This document shows positions 8,468 through 20,003 of a DNA stretch of 64,000 nt, piece after piece (position 1 is the stretch's first letter; each line of letters opens with the position of its first letter). Source of the DNA: Zobellella maritima (GTDB lineage: Bacteria > Pseudomonadota > Gammaproteobacteria > Enterobacterales > Aeromonadaceae). Below the pieces are notes generated by a model. That model worked only from the letters and a program-made list of their open reading frames with translations. It did not search any database and was not told the DNA's origin. The position numbers were made by a program, and so were the translations under genes. The stretch spans positions 754,187-818,186 of the forward strand of contig NZ_QCZE01000001.1 of the NCBI RefSeq assembly GCF_003075035.1. The letters run 5' to 3'.

Positions 8468-9028
8468 TTACCGCTGCTTGTCTGCTAACCAGTAATCCTC
8501 GGGCACCGGCACTACCAGCCCCCGGTCCTTTTCCTCGGCGATGATCTCGGCCAGGCTACGCTGATGAAACTTGACCTGATAGGGGGGCAGGGCCAGGCTC
8601 AGCTCGGCGGGGGACTGGGCCAATCCCTTGGTGTTGAAGGGCACGTGGGGGTTGGCAGCCAGCAACCGATGCAGGTCTTCAACCACCAGTTCACCGTGCT
8701 CCAGGCCAGTGAGGTGCTGCTTGCCCGGTTTGGGCGCCGCCAATTCCAGGCAGGGGATGGGGCCGAATTGGCTGGCGATGGGGCTGTGCAAGGCATAGGT
8801 GATGATGGGGCGACCTCCTATCATGCCCTCGACCAGGTTTTCCCCATAAGCCAGCAGGGCCGCACGCAACCTCAGGTATTGGCGGTTGCTGTCGGCCCGG
8901 TAGCAGATATGGTCCATTTGGCCGAGCCCGGGCTGGAGTCGGTGCCGGGCCAGTCCCTCCTCAAGGGCCAGGAGAAAGTTGTCGATATCGCCTAACAGGG
9001 CGGATAAGGCGGGGGTTTCGGTGCTCAC
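8468..9028 (-). CDS. yecM: YecM-family protein (VOC-fold, unknown function)
   Basis: A 186-residue protein of the YecM family, a glyoxalase/bleomycin-resistance fold with conserved metal-like ligands but no proven activity. The matches are QMDHICYRADSNRQY near the N-terminus and the ending VPVPEDYWLADKQR. The start chosen is the GTG at 9028, because AGAGGA lies eight bases upstream and the family begins at this point; the open frame upstream is low-complexity and does not match. It is divergent from cysB with a spacer of about 230 bases. Confidence 0.75.
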   Translation of the reverse strand: MSTETPALSALLGDIDNFLLALEEGLARHRLQPGLGQMDHICYRADSNRQYLRLRAALLAYGENLVEGMIGGRPIITYALHSPIASQFGPIPCLELAAPKPGKQHLTGLEHGELVVEDLHRLLAANPHVPFNTKGLAQSPAELSLALPPYQVKFHQRSLAEIIAEEKDRGLVVPVPEDYWLADKQR

Positions 9029-9250
9029 TGTGCCGTTTCCTCTTCGGGTGCTGTCGGGTTGCGGGGTTCGGGCGGCGGGCCGCCTGTTGCAGGCCCTGTC
9101 GAAGCCCGCCCGTCCGGGACGGATGTTAACCCAGAGCGAGGTGCCTTGGCGACCGAGGTTGTCTGTTAGGCAGCGCAATCTTCGGTCTCACACGGAGATC
9201 GGCAGAGGATATTTTCTCAGGGTCTGATAGTATTAACTCAATTCCCCTAA

Positions 9251-10237
<987 letters not shown>

Positions 10238-10262
10238 TGGGAGAAGAGCTTCCAGCAGGGAT

Positions 10263-10475
10263 AGTAGGAGGCGCGACCCCGCGGTGAGTTGGCAGCAATG
10301 CCATCAAGATGTAGGGACAGGAAGCTTGTCCCCGGACTCACTGGCTCATGCCATTTAATATCCTGCGGATATTATCGCGGCGGGGTCGACGCTCCCACAG
10401 CAAGCTCAAAAACCGGCAGATGACCCTGTGGGAGGCGCGACCTCGCGGCGAGTTGGCAGCAATGCCATCCCGGCT
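10263..10475. repeat. REP/BIME-like cluster of three elements
   Basis: Two direct copies of GTaGGAGGCGCGACCyCGCGG followed by GAGTTGGCAGCAATGCCATC lie at about 10263-10304 and 10428-10470, with an inverted copy (GCGGCGGGGTCGACGCTCCCACA) at about 10377-10399. Related elements occur at about 30520-30560, 33280-33320, 39588-39670 and 52558-52710, always between genes. This matches the behaviour of REP palindromes. Confidence 0.75.
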
Positions 10476-10481
10476 TCCGGC

Positions 10482-10889
10482 TTATTTACCCAGACCCTTG
10501 CCCGCGTCTTTCCTGGCGATCAGCTCAATCTTGTAACCGTCCGGATCTTCCACAAAGGCGATCACAGTAGTGCCGCCCTTGACCGGGCCCGGCTCGCGGG
10601 TCACCTTGCCGCCGGCGGCGCGGATGGCCTCGCAGGTGCCATGGATATCGTCCGCCTCGATGGCGATATGGCCATAGGCGGTACCCAGTTCGTAGGCGGT
10701 GGTGCCCCAGTTGTAGGTCAGCTCCAGCACGGCCTCGTCTTTTTCATCCCCATAACCGACAAAGGCCAGGGTATATTTATATTCTTCGTTTTCGCTGGTT
10801 CTGAGCAATTTCATACCCATCACCTTGGTATAGAACTCGACCGACGTTTGCAGGTTACCGACCCGCAGCATGGTGTGCAGAATACGCAT
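10482..10889 (-). CDS. gloA: Lactoylglutathione lyase (glyoxalase I)
   Basis: Converts the methylglyoxal-glutathione hemithioacetal to S-lactoylglutathione in the cytosol. The protein is 135 residues from the ATG at 10889 ([10 protein letters not shown]), the E. coli length. All four metal ligands are present at the E. coli positions: His5, Glu56, His74 and Glu122. The frame is open upstream of the start, but those residues do not belong to the family. It is transcribed toward the REP-like cluster and lies just downstream of nth on the same strand with a gap of about 80 bases. Confidence 0.96.
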   Translation of the reverse strand: MRILHTMLRVGNLQTSVEFYTKVMGMKLLRTSENEEYKYTLAFVGYGDEKDEAVLELTYNWGTTAYELGTAYGHIAIEADDIHGTCEAIRAAGGKVTREPGPVKGGTTVIAFVEDPDGYKIELIARKDAGKGLGK

Positions 10890-10972
10890 GTGTATTACTC
10901 CCAATGTATAAAAATCAGTCCGCGATGCTTGTTTCACCCGTTTTAGTATGGTGTCTGTGATATTCGGCCCGG

Positions 10973-11614
10973 TTAACTATCCGGATATACCTTGTCCTTG
11001 AACTCGCATAAATCCTCGATCACGCAGGATCCGCAGCGGGGCTTGCGCGCCACGCAGGTATAGCGCCCATGGAGGATAAACCAGTGGTGCACGTCCTGCT
11101 TGAATTCCGCCGGTACCCACTTGAGCAGCTGGCGTTCTACCTCATCGACATTCTTGCCGGGCGCAAAGCGGGTTCGGTTGGCTACCCGGAAGATATGGGT
11201 GTCGACGGCGATGGTCGGCCAGCCGAAGGCGGTGTTGAGCACCACATTGGCGGTCTTGCGTCCGACCCCGGGCAGGGCCTCGAGTGCCTCGCGATTCTCC
11301 GGCACCTCGCCCTGGTGCCGCTCAAGCAGGATGGCGCAGGTCTTGATGATATTTTCCGCCTTGGAATTAAACAGCCCGATGGTCTTGATATAGTGCTTTA
11401 GCCCGTCCACGCCCAGGGCCAGGATGGCCGCCGGGGTATTGGCCACCGGATACAGCCTGGCGGTGGCCTTGTTAACCCCGACGTCGGTCGCCTGGGCCGA
11501 CAGGATCACAGCGATCAGCAGCTCGAACGGGTTGCTGTAGTCCAGCTCGGTGGTGGGGTGGGGGTTTTCGGCCCGCAGTCGTTCCAGTATTTGTCTGCGT
11601 TTGTCTTTATTCAC
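10973..11614 (-). CDS. nth: Endonuclease III
   Basis: Base-excision-repair DNA glycosylase/AP lyase that removes oxidised pyrimidines. At 213 residues it matches E. coli Nth nearly position for position: the helix-hairpin-helix [13 protein letters not shown] carries catalytic Lys120, Asp138 is in VDTHIFRV, and the [4Fe-4S] cysteines are Cys187, Cys194, Cys197 and Cys203. It is the last gene of the rsxABCDGE-nth operon, 22 bases after rsxE, the arrangement also seen in E. coli. Confidence 0.97.
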   Translation of the reverse strand: MNKDKRRQILERLRAENPHPTTELDYSNPFELLIAVILSAQATDVGVNKATARLYPVANTPAAILALGVDGLKHYIKTIGLFNSKAENIIKTCAILLERHQGEVPENREALEALPGVGRKTANVVLNTAFGWPTIAVDTHIFRVANRTRFAPGKNVDEVERQLLKWVPAEFKQDVHHWFILHGRYTCVARKPRCGSCVIEDLCEFKDKVYPDS

Positions 11615-11636
11615 AATAAACTGCTCTTGGTCATCT

Positions 11637-12332
11637 TCACAATGAGGTGATCCGCGCCCGGGTTACTTCCGCCTTGGGGGCCGGAGCCCGCCGAGCCGCC
11701 AACCGGGCATCCAGCCAGTTCTTGGCGGCAATCAGCAATCCCAGGCCGATAAAGGCGCCGGGCGGCAGAATCGCCAGCAGGAAGCCGTTGTCCAGGTGCA
11801 GCACATCGATCCTCAGGCCCCGGGCCCAGTCACCCAGCAGTAGCTCGGCGCCGTCAAACAGGGTGCCCTGGCCGAGCAGCTCACGCAGTCCGCCCAGCAC
11901 CAACAGGACGGCGGTAAAGCCCAGACCCATCATCAGGCCGTCGAGGGCAGCCAGGGCCGGGGTGGTCTTGGAGGCAAAGGCTTCTGCCCGGCCGATGATC
12001 ACGCAGTTGGTGACGATCAGCGGGATAAAGATGCCCAATGACTGATACAGGCCGTAGGTATAGGCGTTCATCAGCAGCTGCACACTGGTCACCAGGCTGG
12101 CGATGATCATCACATAGATGGGAATGCGCACTTCGTTGGGGACCCAGCGGCGCACCAGGGACACGGTCAGGTTGGAACCGATCAACACCAACAGGGTGGC
12201 GATGCCCAGCCCCATGGCGTTGGTCAGGGTACTGGTCACCGCCAGTACTGGACACAGCCCCAGGATCTGCACCAGCGCCGGGTTATTGCCCCACAGCCCC
12301 TGGCGAATAATCTCGCGATGCTGTTCTGTCAT
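11637..12332 (-). CDS. rsxE: Rsx/Rnf electron transport complex subunit E
   Basis: A 231-residue integral inner-membrane subunit of the Rnf/Rsx ion-translocating oxidoreductase, with about six hydrophobic segments. Family marks are the N-terminal [17 protein letters not shown] and the internal [14 protein letters not shown], which contains a conserved NC motif of the RnfA/RnfE pair. RsxE and RsxA together hold a membrane-embedded iron-sulfur centre in known structures. The start overlaps the rsxG stop by four bases, indicating translational coupling. Confidence 0.96.
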   Translation of the reverse strand: MTEQHREIIRQGLWGNNPALVQILGLCPVLAVTSTLTNAMGLGIATLLVLIGSNLTVSLVRRWVPNEVRIPIYVMIIASLVTSVQLLMNAYTYGLYQSLGIFIPLIVTNCVIIGRAEAFASKTTPALAALDGLMMGLGFTAVLLVLGGLRELLGQGTLFDGAELLLGDWARGLRIDVLHLDNGFLLAILPPGAFIGLGLLIAAKNWLDARLAARRAPAPKAEVTRARITSL

Positions 12333-12961
12333 AGCGATGCTCCGCAGCGGGGGGCCTGGGCCAGCAGCGCCGGCTGCTGGTCGACCATCAACAAGACATT
12401 GCGTACCGCCTTGACGACGGCGCGCGGGGTAATGGTGGCGCCGGTAAAGGCGTCGAACTGGCCGCCGTCGTTGCGCACCGCCCAGCGGGCATCGTCTTCG
12501 CCCTGCAGAGCCATGCCGTCGAACGACAGCAACCAGGAGGATTTTTTCAGCTCGATCTTGTCACCCAGTCCGGGTGTTTCGTTATGGTTGAGCACCCGCA
12601 CCCCGGACAGCCGGCCGTCGGCCTGAACACCCACCACCAGCTTGATGGCGCCGCTGTACCCATCGGGCGCTATGGTCTCGATGGCGTATCCCTGATGTGC
12701 ACCGCCCTTGACCGCTTTGAAGACGGGCAGGGCCTCGCCGGTGCCCAGATACTCTTCATTGGCAACCAGTACACAGTGGTCAAACAGGGATTCATCATGG
12801 CTGTCTTCGGGCAACAGCTCATTGAGCACCAACAACAGCTGGGCCTGCTCCTGCTCTACTATGGTATCCCGTGTCAGGCTGTGGGTCACCGCCACAAAGG
12901 CGGTACAGGCCAGGGCAAAGGCAGCCAGTACCAGACCATTTCTTCTCATCATGGCAAGCAT
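12329..12961 (-). CDS. rsxG: Rsx/Rnf electron transport complex subunit G (covalent FMN)
   Basis: A 210-residue subunit anchored by one N-terminal helix with a periplasmic FMN-binding domain. The flavin-attachment motif is [10 protein letters not shown], where the last Thr of TGAT carries FMN through a phosphoester bond. The start at 12961 (MLAMMRRNG) is chosen because GGAGGA lies eight bases upstream; an ATG 24 bases further upstream lacks such a site. It lies 76 bases after rsxD and overlaps rsxE. Confidence 0.95.
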   Translation of the reverse strand: MLAMMRRNGLVLAAFALACTAFVAVTHSLTRDTIVEQEQAQLLLVLNELLPEDSHDESLFDHCVLVANEEYLGTGEALPVFKAVKGGAHQGYAIETIAPDGYSGAIKLVVGVQADGRLSGVRVLNHNETPGLGDKIELKKSSWLLSFDGMALQGEDDARWAVRNDGGQFDAFTGATITPRAVVKAVRNVLLMVDQQPALLAQAPRCGASL

Positions 12962-13037
12962 TAGCAAGATCCTCCGAGATACCATGGTGGCAGGGTTCGG
13001 GCCAGGACAACATCATCTCGTCTCATCGTGGCGAACA

Positions 13038-14087
13038 TCAGCGCGACTCTCCGTAGGTTCTGGGCTTGGTCAGGGCGTCGATCATGGGCACCGTCATGTT
13101 GGCCAGCAGCACCGCAAAGGCAATGGCATCCGGGTAGCCGCCGAAGGTACGGATCAGGTAGACAAGCAAACCGATCAGCACCCCGTAGATCAGTCGGCCT
13201 TTAAAGGTGGTTGAGGCCGATACCGGATCAGTGGCGATAAAGAAGGCACCGATCATGGTCGCGCCGGATAACAGATGCATCAAGGGGGAAGCCGCCCCAT
13301 CGGGAGATGCCAGGAAGCCAATCAGGCTGAATACCAGCAGGCTGGCGAGGATGGCCAGCGGAATCGGCCAGCTGATCAACCGCAGCCGCAGCAGTGCCAG
13401 TCCCCCCGCCAGGTAGGCCAGGTTGACCCATTGCCAGCCAACGCCGGCCAGCGCCCCGAAAATCGGGTTGGTGAGAATTTCGGCGCTGGTGTGGCCCTGG
13501 GTCAGCCCTGTTTTCAGGGTATCCAGCGGGGTGGCCATGGTGGTGCCGTCGGCCAGCTCACGCAGCTGGTGGGGACTGAAGCCATCCAGGGTAAAGCCGG
13601 TAAAGATGGCGGACAGGGTATCCATCAGGGTAAGGGAATGACTCAGCAGCCCGGTCGGGGGCAGCCAGCCGGTCATCGGCAGGGGAAAGGACACCAGCAA
13701 CAGCACATAGGCGACCATGGCGGGATTAAACAGGTTCTGACCCAGACCGCCATAGAGTTGCTTGGCGACGATAATGGCGAAGGCAGTGCCGATCACCACC
13801 AGCCACCAGGGTGCCAGGGGAGGCAGGGCTATGCCGATCAGCAAAGCGGTCAGCAGGGCTGAATTATCCTTGATGGCAGCCATGGAGCGGCCCCTGAGCC
13901 TGAGCACCAGGGCCTCGGCGCCATAGGCGGTGAGCACGGCCATTCCTATCTGGATCAGGGTGCCCCAGCCAAAAAACCACCATTGGGCCAGTATCCCGGG
14001 GATCAGGCAGTAACCGACCCGCAGCATCAGGGTGCTGGTTGCCAGGCGGGTATGGTCGTGGGGAGAGCTTGTAACATTAAACGCCAT
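13038..14087 (-). CDS. rsxD: Rsx/Rnf electron transport complex subunit D (covalent FMN)
   Basis: A 349-residue multi-pass inner-membrane subunit with nine to ten hydrophobic stretches, homologous to NqrB. The FMN-attachment Thr is expected in the [11 protein letters not shown] segment (SGAT). The region [17 protein letters not shown] is conserved in RnfD/NqrB. The start codon overlaps the rsxC stop (TAATG), so the two are translationally coupled. Confidence 0.96.
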   Translation of the reverse strand: MAFNVTSSPHDHTRLATSTLMLRVGYCLIPGILAQWWFFGWGTLIQIGMAVLTAYGAEALVLRLRGRSMAAIKDNSALLTALLIGIALPPLAPWWLVVIGTAFAIIVAKQLYGGLGQNLFNPAMVAYVLLLVSFPLPMTGWLPPTGLLSHSLTLMDTLSAIFTGFTLDGFSPHQLRELADGTTMATPLDTLKTGLTQGHTSAEILTNPIFGALAGVGWQWVNLAYLAGGLALLRLRLISWPIPLAILASLLVFSLIGFLASPDGAASPLMHLLSGATMIGAFFIATDPVSASTTFKGRLIYGVLIGLLVYLIRTFGGYPDAIAFAVLLANMTVPMIDALTKPRTYGESR

Positions 14088-16636
14088 TATTGCTCTTCTT
14101 TATGGTCTTGGGTGGATGAATCGGCCGCCAGGGCGGCTTTTTTGGCCTTGGCCCGGGCGACGGCCGCGCGAATGGCGGCCTTCTTTGCTGCGTCCGCCTT
14201 GCTGTCGTCGGTTTCGCCGGGCGCGGGACTCCTGTCGGCGGGCGGCTCGGTCGCTTCGGTCTGCGCTGCCTTGCGGGCCTTGGCACGGGCGACGGCGGCG
14301 GCTACCGCGGCCTTCTTGGGGTCGGTTTCCCCGGCATCGGCGACCGTTTCGCGGCCGGCGGACGGTTCGGTCGCTTCGGGCTGTGCTGCCTGGGCGGTCT
14401 TGCGAGCCTTGGCGCGGGCGATGGCGGCGGCCACCGCGGCCTTCTTGGGGTCGGTTTCCCCGGCATCGGCGACCGTTTCGCGGCCGGCGGAAGGTTCGGT
14501 CGCTTCGGGCTGTGCTGCCTGGGCGGCCTTGCGGGCCTTGGCGCGGGCGATGGCGGCGGCCACCGCGGCCTTCTTGGGATCGGTGTCTCCGGCCTCGGCG
14601 ACCGTTTCGCGGCCGTCGGGCGGCTCGGTCGCTTCGGTCTGTGCTGCCTGGGCGGCCTTGCGGGCCTTGGCGCGGGCGATGGCGGCGGCCACCGCGGCCT
14701 TCTTGGGATCGGTGTCCCCGGCCTCGGCGGCGGGCTCGCCACTTGCCGCCTCGCTTGATGCAGGCGGTTCCGCCTGGGCGGCTTTGCGGGCCTTGGCGCG
14801 GGCGATGGCGGCAGCCACCGCGGCCTTCTTGGGATCGGTGTCCCCGGCCTCGGCGGCGGGCTTGTTGCTTGTTGCCTCGCTTGGTGCGGACGGTTCCGCC
14901 TGGGCGGCCTTGCGAGCCTTGGCGCGGGCGATGGCGGCGGCCACCGCATCTTTCTTGGGATCGGCGGTGTCGCCCTGGGGCTCTGCATCCATCCGGACAT
15001 CGGCTTGTCCGGCGGCGGCCTGCTTCTGTTCTCGCTTGCGACGGGCCTCTTCCTTGCGGGCGGCGCGGGCGGCAGCCATATCCTGCGGTTGCTCGGGGGC
15101 GGCCTGCTTGGCCTTGACCCGCGCCAGGGCCTGAGCCACCGGATCCTCTCCGCCGGCGGCCACCTGTTCGGCCATGCGCGCCTTGCGCTCGGCAGCGGCC
15201 TTTTCCTGGCGTGCCTGGCGCTCGGCTTTTTCCCGGGCCAGCCGGGCCTGCCGGGCCTCGAAGCGGTGCTTGGCCCGTTCTGCCAGTTCCGCATCCCGTT
15301 CGGCCTGGCGGATGTCGGCCTTGGCGACCCGGTAATACTGTACCAGGGGGATCTGGCTGGGGCAGACATAGGCACAGGCGCCGCATTCGATACAGTCGAA
15401 CAGGTTGTGGTCGTTGAGCTTGTCGTGCTCCTTGGCCCTGGCATACCAATACAGTTGCTGGGGCAACAGGTTGGCGGGGCAGGCATCGGCGCACTGGCTG
15501 CAGCGGATGCAGGCCAGTTCGGCCTCCGGCTCCGGCAGTTCCCGCAGGCTTGGCGCCAGCAGGCAGTTGCTGCCTTTGATGATGGGGGACTGGGCGGTGT
15601 GCAGGGTAAAGCCCATCATGGGTCCGCCCATGATGATGCGTTGCCGGGGCTCGGGCTCGAGCCGGAACTTGTCCAGCAGGTAGCGCACCGGGGTACCGAT
15701 ACGCACCCAGGCATTGCCCTGCTCGCCAAAGCAGTCGCCGGCCAGGGTTACCACCCGCTGGATAAGCGGCTCATCATCTATGATGGCGCGCTTGACCGCG
15801 AAGGCGGTACCGACATTTTGCACGACAATACCGATATCCGCGGGCAGGCCGTTGTGGGGGACCTGTCGGCCGGTGATCACCTCGATCAGCTGTTTTTCAC
15901 CGCCGGAAGGATATTTGGTGGGCACGGACACCACCAGCACCTCCTGGTTACCGTTGGCAGCCTTCAGGGCGGCGATGGCCTCGGGTTTGTTGTCCTCGAT
16001 GGCAATTACCGTCAAGGCCGGCCGCACTATATGGCGCAGGATCTCGATACCCTGCAGGATTTCCTGGGCGTGTTCACGCATCAGGCGATCATCGGCGCTG
16101 ATATAGGGCTCGCATTCCACCCCATTGATGATCAGGGTCTCGATGGCCTTCTTGCGTGGCCGGAGTTTGACATGGGTCGGAAAGCCGGCACCGCCCAGGC
16201 CGGTGATGCCGGCCTCATGGATGCGCTCGAGCAGCACGTCAGCCTCCAGCACCCGGTAGTCAGCCACCGGAAAGCGGGGCCGCCACTGGTCTTGGCCGTC
16301 GGGTTGCAAAATAATGCAGGGGCCGTCGAGCCCGGAGGGATGGGACAGGGGCCTGGCCTCGATGGCGGTGATGATCCCGGAAGTGGGGGCATGCACCGGT
16401 ATCATCATGGGATTTAGTGGCTCGGTCAGCGGCTCTCCCTTCAGTACCTTGTCGCCGACGGCCACCCGGATCTGGGCCGGCTGGCCGATATGCTGGCGTA
16501 CCGGCAAGACCAGCTCGGGCGGCAGTCCGGCGTCGACAATCGGGGTTTGATTGGCGGCGGTTTTTCGTTCGGGCGGATGTATCCCCCCATGGAAGCGATG
16601 CAGTTTACCTTGGGTCAAATCGTGCAACAGGGACAT
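14087..16636 (-). CDS. rsxC: Rsx/Rnf electron transport complex subunit C, with long repeat tail
   Basis: At 849 residues this is the NADH/flavin- and ferredoxin-facing subunit of the Rsx complex. The N-terminal 440 residues form the conserved core: an RnfC barrel, an NuoF-like domain ([25 protein letters not shown]) and two [4Fe-4S] motifs ([24 protein letters not shown]). After a charged coiled-coil-like segment, the last 300 residues are six copies of a 42-43-residue Ala/Lys/Arg-rich unit ([20 protein letters not shown]) plus a degenerate seventh. Two copies are exactly 129 bases apart. Enterobacterial RsxC has a similar tail of varying copy number. The tail is dispensable-looking and probably length-polymorphic. 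Confidence 0.95.
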   Translation of the reverse strand: MSLLHDLTQGKLHRFHGGIHPPERKTAANQTPIVDAGLPPELVLPVRQHIGQPAQIRVAVGDKVLKGEPLTEPLNPMMIPVHAPTSGIITAIEARPLSHPSGLDGPCIILQPDGQDQWRPRFPVADYRVLEADVLLERIHEAGITGLGGAGFPTHVKLRPRKKAIETLIINGVECEPYISADDRLMREHAQEILQGIEILRHIVRPALTVIAIEDNKPEAIAALKAANGNQEVLVVSVPTKYPSGGEKQLIEVITGRQVPHNGLPADIGIVVQNVGTAFAVKRAIIDDEPLIQRVVTLAGDCFGEQGNAWVRIGTPVRYLLDKFRLEPEPRQRIIMGGPMMGFTLHTAQSPIIKGSNCLLAPSLRELPEPEAELACIRCSQCADACPANLLPQQLYWYARAKEHDKLNDHNLFDCIECGACAYVCPSQIPLVQYYRVAKADIRQAERDAELAERAKHRFEARQARLAREKAERQARQEKAAAERKARMAEQVAAGGEDPVAQALARVKAKQAAPEQPQDMAAARAARKEEARRKREQKQAAAGQADVRMDAEPQGDTADPKKDAVAAAIARAKARKAAQAEPSAPSEATSNKPAAEAGDTDPKKAAVAAAIARAKARKAAQAEPPASSEAASGEPAAEAGDTDPKKAAVAAAIARAKARKAAQAAQTEATEPPDGRETVAEAGDTDPKKAAVAAAIARAKARKAAQAAQPEATEPSAGRETVADAGETDPKKAAVAAAIARAKARKTAQAAQPEATEPSAGRETVADAGETDPKKAAVAAAVARAKARKAAQTEATEPPADRSPAPGETDDSKADAAKKAAIRAAVARAKAKKAALAADSSTQDHKEEQ
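14100..14980 (-). repeat. Tandem 126-129-base repeats inside rsxC
   Basis: Six near-identical in-frame units encode [21 protein letters not shown] plus a variable Glu/Ser/Pro spacer. GTCGGTTTCCCCGGCATCGG recurs at 14321 and 14450, giving a period of 129 bases. The two adjacent copies at about 14320-14578 differ at only a few bases, which implies recent duplication or gene conversion. Confidence 0.9.
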
Positions 16637-16637
16637 C

Positions 16638-17195
16638 TTACTCTACCTGTTTGATGGCGATGGGTTGCAGTTGCCATTTCCAGTTATCGGGGGTGACGGG
16701 CACGGGGATCATTTCGATACAGTCGGTGGGGCAGGGATCCACACAGAGGTCGCAACCGGTGCATTCATCCTTGAGCACCGTATGCATGGCCTTGGTGGCG
16801 CCGACGATGGCGTCGACCGGGCAGGCCTGGATGCACTTGGTGCAACCGATGCACATGTCTTCATGGATAAAGGCGACTTTTTTCTCGGGTGAGGCGGCTT
16901 CCGCCTCGCCCATCGGCTGGGGCTCGACCCCCATCAGATCGGCAATCTTGCGCATGGTGGCGTCGCCGCCGGGCACGCACTTGTTGATATTGTCGCCCTC
17001 GGCCACCGCTTCGGCATAGGGCCGGCAGCCGGGATAGCCGCACTGGCCGCACTGGGTCTGGGGCAGCAGCTCATCCAGTTGTTCGACGATCGGGTCGGCC
17101 TCAACCTTGAACTTGACGGCGGCAAATCCCAGGATCACGCCGAAGATCAGGGCCAGCAGGGCCAGTACCAGGATAGCGATTAGAAGGTGACTCAT
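16638..17195 (-). CDS. rsxB: Rsx/Rnf electron transport complex subunit B (ferredoxin-like)
   Basis: A 185-residue subunit with one N-terminal membrane helix ([21 protein letters not shown]), a four-Cys cluster motif (CGQCGYPGC with a later C) and two [4Fe-4S] motifs, [12 protein letters not shown] and [12 protein letters not shown]. It passes electrons between the membrane-embedded and RsxC parts of the complex. It is packed tightly, with one base between its start and the rsxA stop, and one base between its stop and the rsxC start. Confidence 0.97.
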   Translation of the reverse strand: MSHLLIAILVLALLALIFGVILGFAAVKFKVEADPIVEQLDELLPQTQCGQCGYPGCRPYAEAVAEGDNINKCVPGGDATMRKIADLMGVEPQPMGEAEAASPEKKVAFIHEDMCIGCTKCIQACPVDAIVGATKAMHTVLKDECTGCDLCVDPCPTDCIEMIPVPVTPDNWKWQLQPIAIKQVE

Positions 17196-17196
17196 A

Positions 17197-17778
17197 CTAC
17201 AATTTTACCAGTCCGGTGAATCCCATAAAGGCCAGGGACATCAGGCCTGCGGTGATCATGGCCAGTGCCGCGCCCCTGAAGGGAGCCGGTACATCGGCAC
17301 CCGCCAGCCGCTCGCGCATGGCGGCAAACAGCACCAGCACCAGCGAAAATCCCAGCGCCGCGCCAAAGCCGTACACCAGGCTTTGCATGAAATTATGACG
17401 TTCGTTGATATTGAGCAGGGCCACGCCTAATACCGCACAGTTGGTGGTGATCAGCGGCAGGAAGATCCCCAGCAGGCGGTAAAGGGTCGGGCTGGTCTTG
17501 TGCACCACCATCTCGGTGAACTGCACCACCACGGCGATCACCAGAATAAAGGACAGGGTGCGCAGATAGAGCAGGTCCAGCGGCAGCAATATATACTGGT
17601 TGACCAGGTAGGAGCAGGCGGCCGCCAGGGTCAGCACGAAGGTGGTGGCCATGCCCATGCCGATGGCGGTCTCCAGCTTGCCGGAGACCCCCATAAACGG
17701 ACAAAGCCCGAGGAATTTAACCAATACAAAGTTGTTGACCAGCACGGTGCCGACAAACAACAACAGATATTCAGACAT
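17197..17778 (-). CDS. rsxA: Rsx/Rnf electron transport complex subunit A
   Basis: A 193-residue integral membrane protein that aligns end to end with E. coli RsxA from [19 protein letters not shown] to [10 protein letters not shown]. It has six hydrophobic segments and the conserved NC motif in [10 protein letters not shown] that pairs with RsxE. The ATG at 17778 is preferred over a GTG two codons upstream because it gives the exact family start. It is the first gene of the operon; a good sigma70 promoter lies upstream. Confidence 0.97.
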   Translation of the reverse strand: MSEYLLLFVGTVLVNNFVLVKFLGLCPFMGVSGKLETAIGMGMATTFVLTLAAACSYLVNQYILLPLDLLYLRTLSFILVIAVVVQFTEMVVHKTSPTLYRLLGIFLPLITTNCAVLGVALLNINERHNFMQSLVYGFGAALGFSLVLVLFAAMRERLAGADVPAPFRGAALAMITAGLMSLAFMGFTGLVKL

Positions 17779-17808
17779 GTTCACTCAGCAAGATTGAATC
17801 GCTGGCCC

Positions 17809-17837
17809 ATTATCGGACTTTATGGCGCGTTTAACAA
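17809..17837 (-). promoter_or_regulatory. Predicted sigma70 promoter of the rsxABCDGE-nth operon
   Basis: On the minus strand TTGTTA (-35, 17832-17837) and GATAAT (-10, 17809-17814) are separated by exactly 17 bases and lie about 31 bases upstream of the rsxA ATG, giving a leader of roughly 25 bases. Confidence 0.65.
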
Positions 17838-17949
17838 TGCCGACCGCGGCCGGCAACGGGGGTGATAAGGCCTTGTTGTTCATTAATTATGCCGGCGCCT
17901 TGCCGCTCGGCCGGGGGGACCAAGGTCGTGCACAGCGGCATTGGCTTCG

Positions 17950-18666
17950 TTATGAGAAGGTATTGATCAACATACCGATCACCGCCACGGTACAGAGCAG
18001 CAAGGAGCCGTAGTGCATCACCGGTCTGGATACCAGGTGCAGGGTGCGGGCCGCCAGCCAGTTACCGATAATGGCGGCGGGCACCAGCGGCAGGGAAAGC
18101 TGCAGGTGGTACAGGGTAAAGTAACCGCCCAGGACCAGGGCCGCGACCGACATCAGGGTGGACACCACGAAGAAGCCGGCCAGGTTGGCGCGGATGCGGT
18201 GCATATCGGCACCGTGCATCACCAGTACCATGGGCGGGCCACCGATGGTGGTGCTGGTGCCCATGACCCCCGACAGAAAGCCAGCGATGGCCAGGTTGGT
18301 GCGGGTCATGGGCAGGGCGATATCCTTGAGCCGTACCAGAATACCGAGCATGATCACCAGGGCGATCAGTATCGCCAGTATCTGCTGAGAGACCATCGCC
18401 AACAGCAAGACCCCGAGGGCACTGCCAGGCACCCGGGCTACCAGGGCCGGCACCAGTAGATTGAGTTCCAGCCCCTTGCGAAAGCGCCAGCCGTTGACAA
18501 GGCACATCACCAGCAGCACAAATGACAGGGGGCCTGGCACCAGGTCGGGATCCAGGTAAAACAGGATGGGGGCGGCGATGATCGCCATGCCAAAGCCGAT
18601 GGCGGTCTGCACATAGGCACCGGTAAGGCAGGCCAGGCCGGCCAGGGCTAAAGTCGTATAGTCCAA
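17950..18666 (-). CDS. TSUP (TauE/SafE) family membrane permease
   Basis: A 238-residue permease with about seven or eight hydrophobic segments in two homologous halves, a member of the TSUP/TauE family implicated in export of sulfite, sulfoacetate or other organosulfur anions. The two half-signatures are AYVQTAIGFGMAIIAAP and GVMGTSTTIGGPPMVLVMHG. It is shorter than TauE. It lies upstream of the rsx promoter in the same orientation, and no enzyme of sulfur metabolism adjoins it, so the substrate is open. Confidence 0.88.
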   Translation of the reverse strand: MDYTTLALAGLACLTGAYVQTAIGFGMAIIAAPILFYLDPDLVPGPLSFVLLVMCLVNGWRFRKGLELNLLVPALVARVPGSALGVLLLAMVSQQILAILIALVIMLGILVRLKDIALPMTRTNLAIAGFLSGVMGTSTTIGGPPMVLVMHGADMHRIRANLAGFFVVSTLMSVAALVLGGYFTLYHLQLSLPLVPAAIIGNWLAARTLHLVSRPVMHYGSLLLCTVAVIGMLINTFS

Positions 18667-18885
18667 GTTCGGGCTCTTCTTGGTTGCATGATTGGCGGAT
18701 AGGGACCGGCTCGAAACCGGTTAGGAAGATGATAGCAGCAGGCCTGTCGCTAATACCAGCCAACCTGGCGTCTGGCGTCAGCGATTGGTGGCGTTTGGCT
18801 TAATCCTGCAGTCGGTATCGGGAAAGAAGGGGTTCGTTCATTAGCTTCGTGGGAGCGTATAGCGGGTTGTGACCGGGATGAGTGT

Positions 18886-18916
18886 CGGCATTCCCGTGCG
18901 GTGCACGGGGATGCCG
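18886..18916. terminator. Strong hairpin after pfkA, possible terminator
   Basis: CGGCATtCCCGTGC and GCACGGGgATGCCG form an almost perfect 14-base stem around a GGT loop, 13 bases after the pfkA stop. No T-run follows on the minus strand, so it may protect the 3' end or act in rho-dependent termination. Confidence 0.5.
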
Positions 18917-18928
18917 TGAAGCAGTCAC

Positions 18929-19891
18929 TCAGAACAGGGTATTGGACAGCTGGTACATTTCTTCGTTGAAGGGGCGTTTCAGGTGCTTGATGCAGTCAAT
19001 GATATCGTGATGCACGATATGATTGTTCTGCAGGCCGACACAGCGGCCACCGTAGCCTTCGAGCAGCAGCTCTACCGCCCTGGCGCCCATGCGACTGGCC
19101 ATTATCCTGTCCTGGGCGGTGGGGGTGCCGCCGCGCTGGATATGGCCGAGGATGGTCGCCCGGGTATCCCGGCCGGTGGCGGCCTGAATTTGCCGGGCCA
19201 GTTCGTTCACATCGCACACGTTCTCGCAGATGGCGACAATGGCGTGTTTCTTGCCTTTGATCACCCCTTCATGGATTTGCTGAAGCAGCTGCTCCTGATC
19301 GAAGGCGATTTCCGGCACGATAACGTACTCCGCGCCCCCGGCCACGGCGGCGGAGGAAGTGAGGTCGCCACAGTGGCGGCCCATGATCTCCACCACCGAA
19401 ATACGGTTATGGGAGCTGCAGGTATCCCGCAACCGGTCGATGGCTTCGACCGCCACATTGAGCGCGGTATCGAAACCGATGGTGTAGTCGGTGCCGGCAA
19501 TGTCGTTGTCGATGGTGCCTGGGATACCGATGCAGGGAAAGCCCATCTCGGTCAGCCGCATGGCGCCCATATAGGAGCCATCACCGCCGACCACCACCAG
19601 GGCGTCGATGCCGTGCTTCTTCAGGTTTTCGACCGCTTCCACGCGGACCTTTTCTTCCTTGAACTCGGGGAAGCGGGCCGAGCCCAGGAAGGTGCCGCCG
19701 CGGGTGATCACATCGGAGACGCTGTGCCGGTCAAGCGGTTGGATCTCGTCCCGATGCAGACCCAGGTAGCCGCTGTGAATGCCGAATACTTCCAGGCCGT
19801 GATGCAGGCCGGTACGGACCACGGCCCGGATGGCCGCGTTCATGCCCGGGGCATCACCGCCACTGGTCAGTACACCGATTCGTTTAATCAT
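18929..19891 (-). CDS. pfkA: 6-phosphofructokinase I
   Basis: ATP-dependent phosphorylation of fructose 6-phosphate, the committed step of glycolysis. It has 320 residues from the ATG at 19891 ([20 protein letters not shown]), the E. coli length. Present are the ATP-binding [10 protein letters not shown], the catalytic PGTIDND with Asp128 and Asp130 (Met counted as 1), the substrate-contact MGRHCG and the C-terminal [17 protein letters not shown]. It follows tpiA on the same strand after a 112-base spacer with its own hairpin and regulator-like sequences. Confidence 0.97.
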   Translation of the reverse strand: MIKRIGVLTSGGDAPGMNAAIRAVVRTGLHHGLEVFGIHSGYLGLHRDEIQPLDRHSVSDVITRGGTFLGSARFPEFKEEKVRVEAVENLKKHGIDALVVVGGDGSYMGAMRLTEMGFPCIGIPGTIDNDIAGTDYTIGFDTALNVAVEAIDRLRDTCSSHNRISVVEIMGRHCGDLTSSAAVAGGAEYVIVPEIAFDQEQLLQQIHEGVIKGKKHAIVAICENVCDVNELARQIQAATGRDTRATILGHIQRGGTPTAQDRIMASRMGARAVELLLEGYGGRCVGLQNNHIVHHDIIDCIKHLKRPFNEEMYQLSNTLF

Positions 19892-19960
19892 AATAGCCTC
19901 GGTATTGCAGGTATCTAGCTTCCGGCACGCCATGACGGCGCACCGGTCAGATCAAGGGAA

Positions 19961-19998
19961 TGTCGGTTTGTGTAGTAAAATTACCAAAAAAACCGACA
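19961..19998 (-). promoter_or_regulatory. Inverted repeat enclosing a HexR-like site upstream of pfkA
   Basis: TGTCGGTTT (19961-19969) and AAACCGACA (19990-19998) are exact inverted repeats. Between them, TGTAGTAAAATTACC (19971-19985) matches 12 of 15 positions of the HexR consensus as I know it (TGTAATTAAATTACA). HexR controls central carbon genes in Shewanella and relatives. A further TTTTGTCGGTTT occurs upstream of tpiA at 20848-20859. Confidence 0.45.
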
Positions 19999-20003
19999 AA
20001 AAC

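Noticed and set aside
13983-15134. Plus-strand open frames of 361-383 codons opposite rsxC
   Set aside because: They mirror the rsxC repeats in another frame and are Ala/Arg-rich artefacts of high GC.
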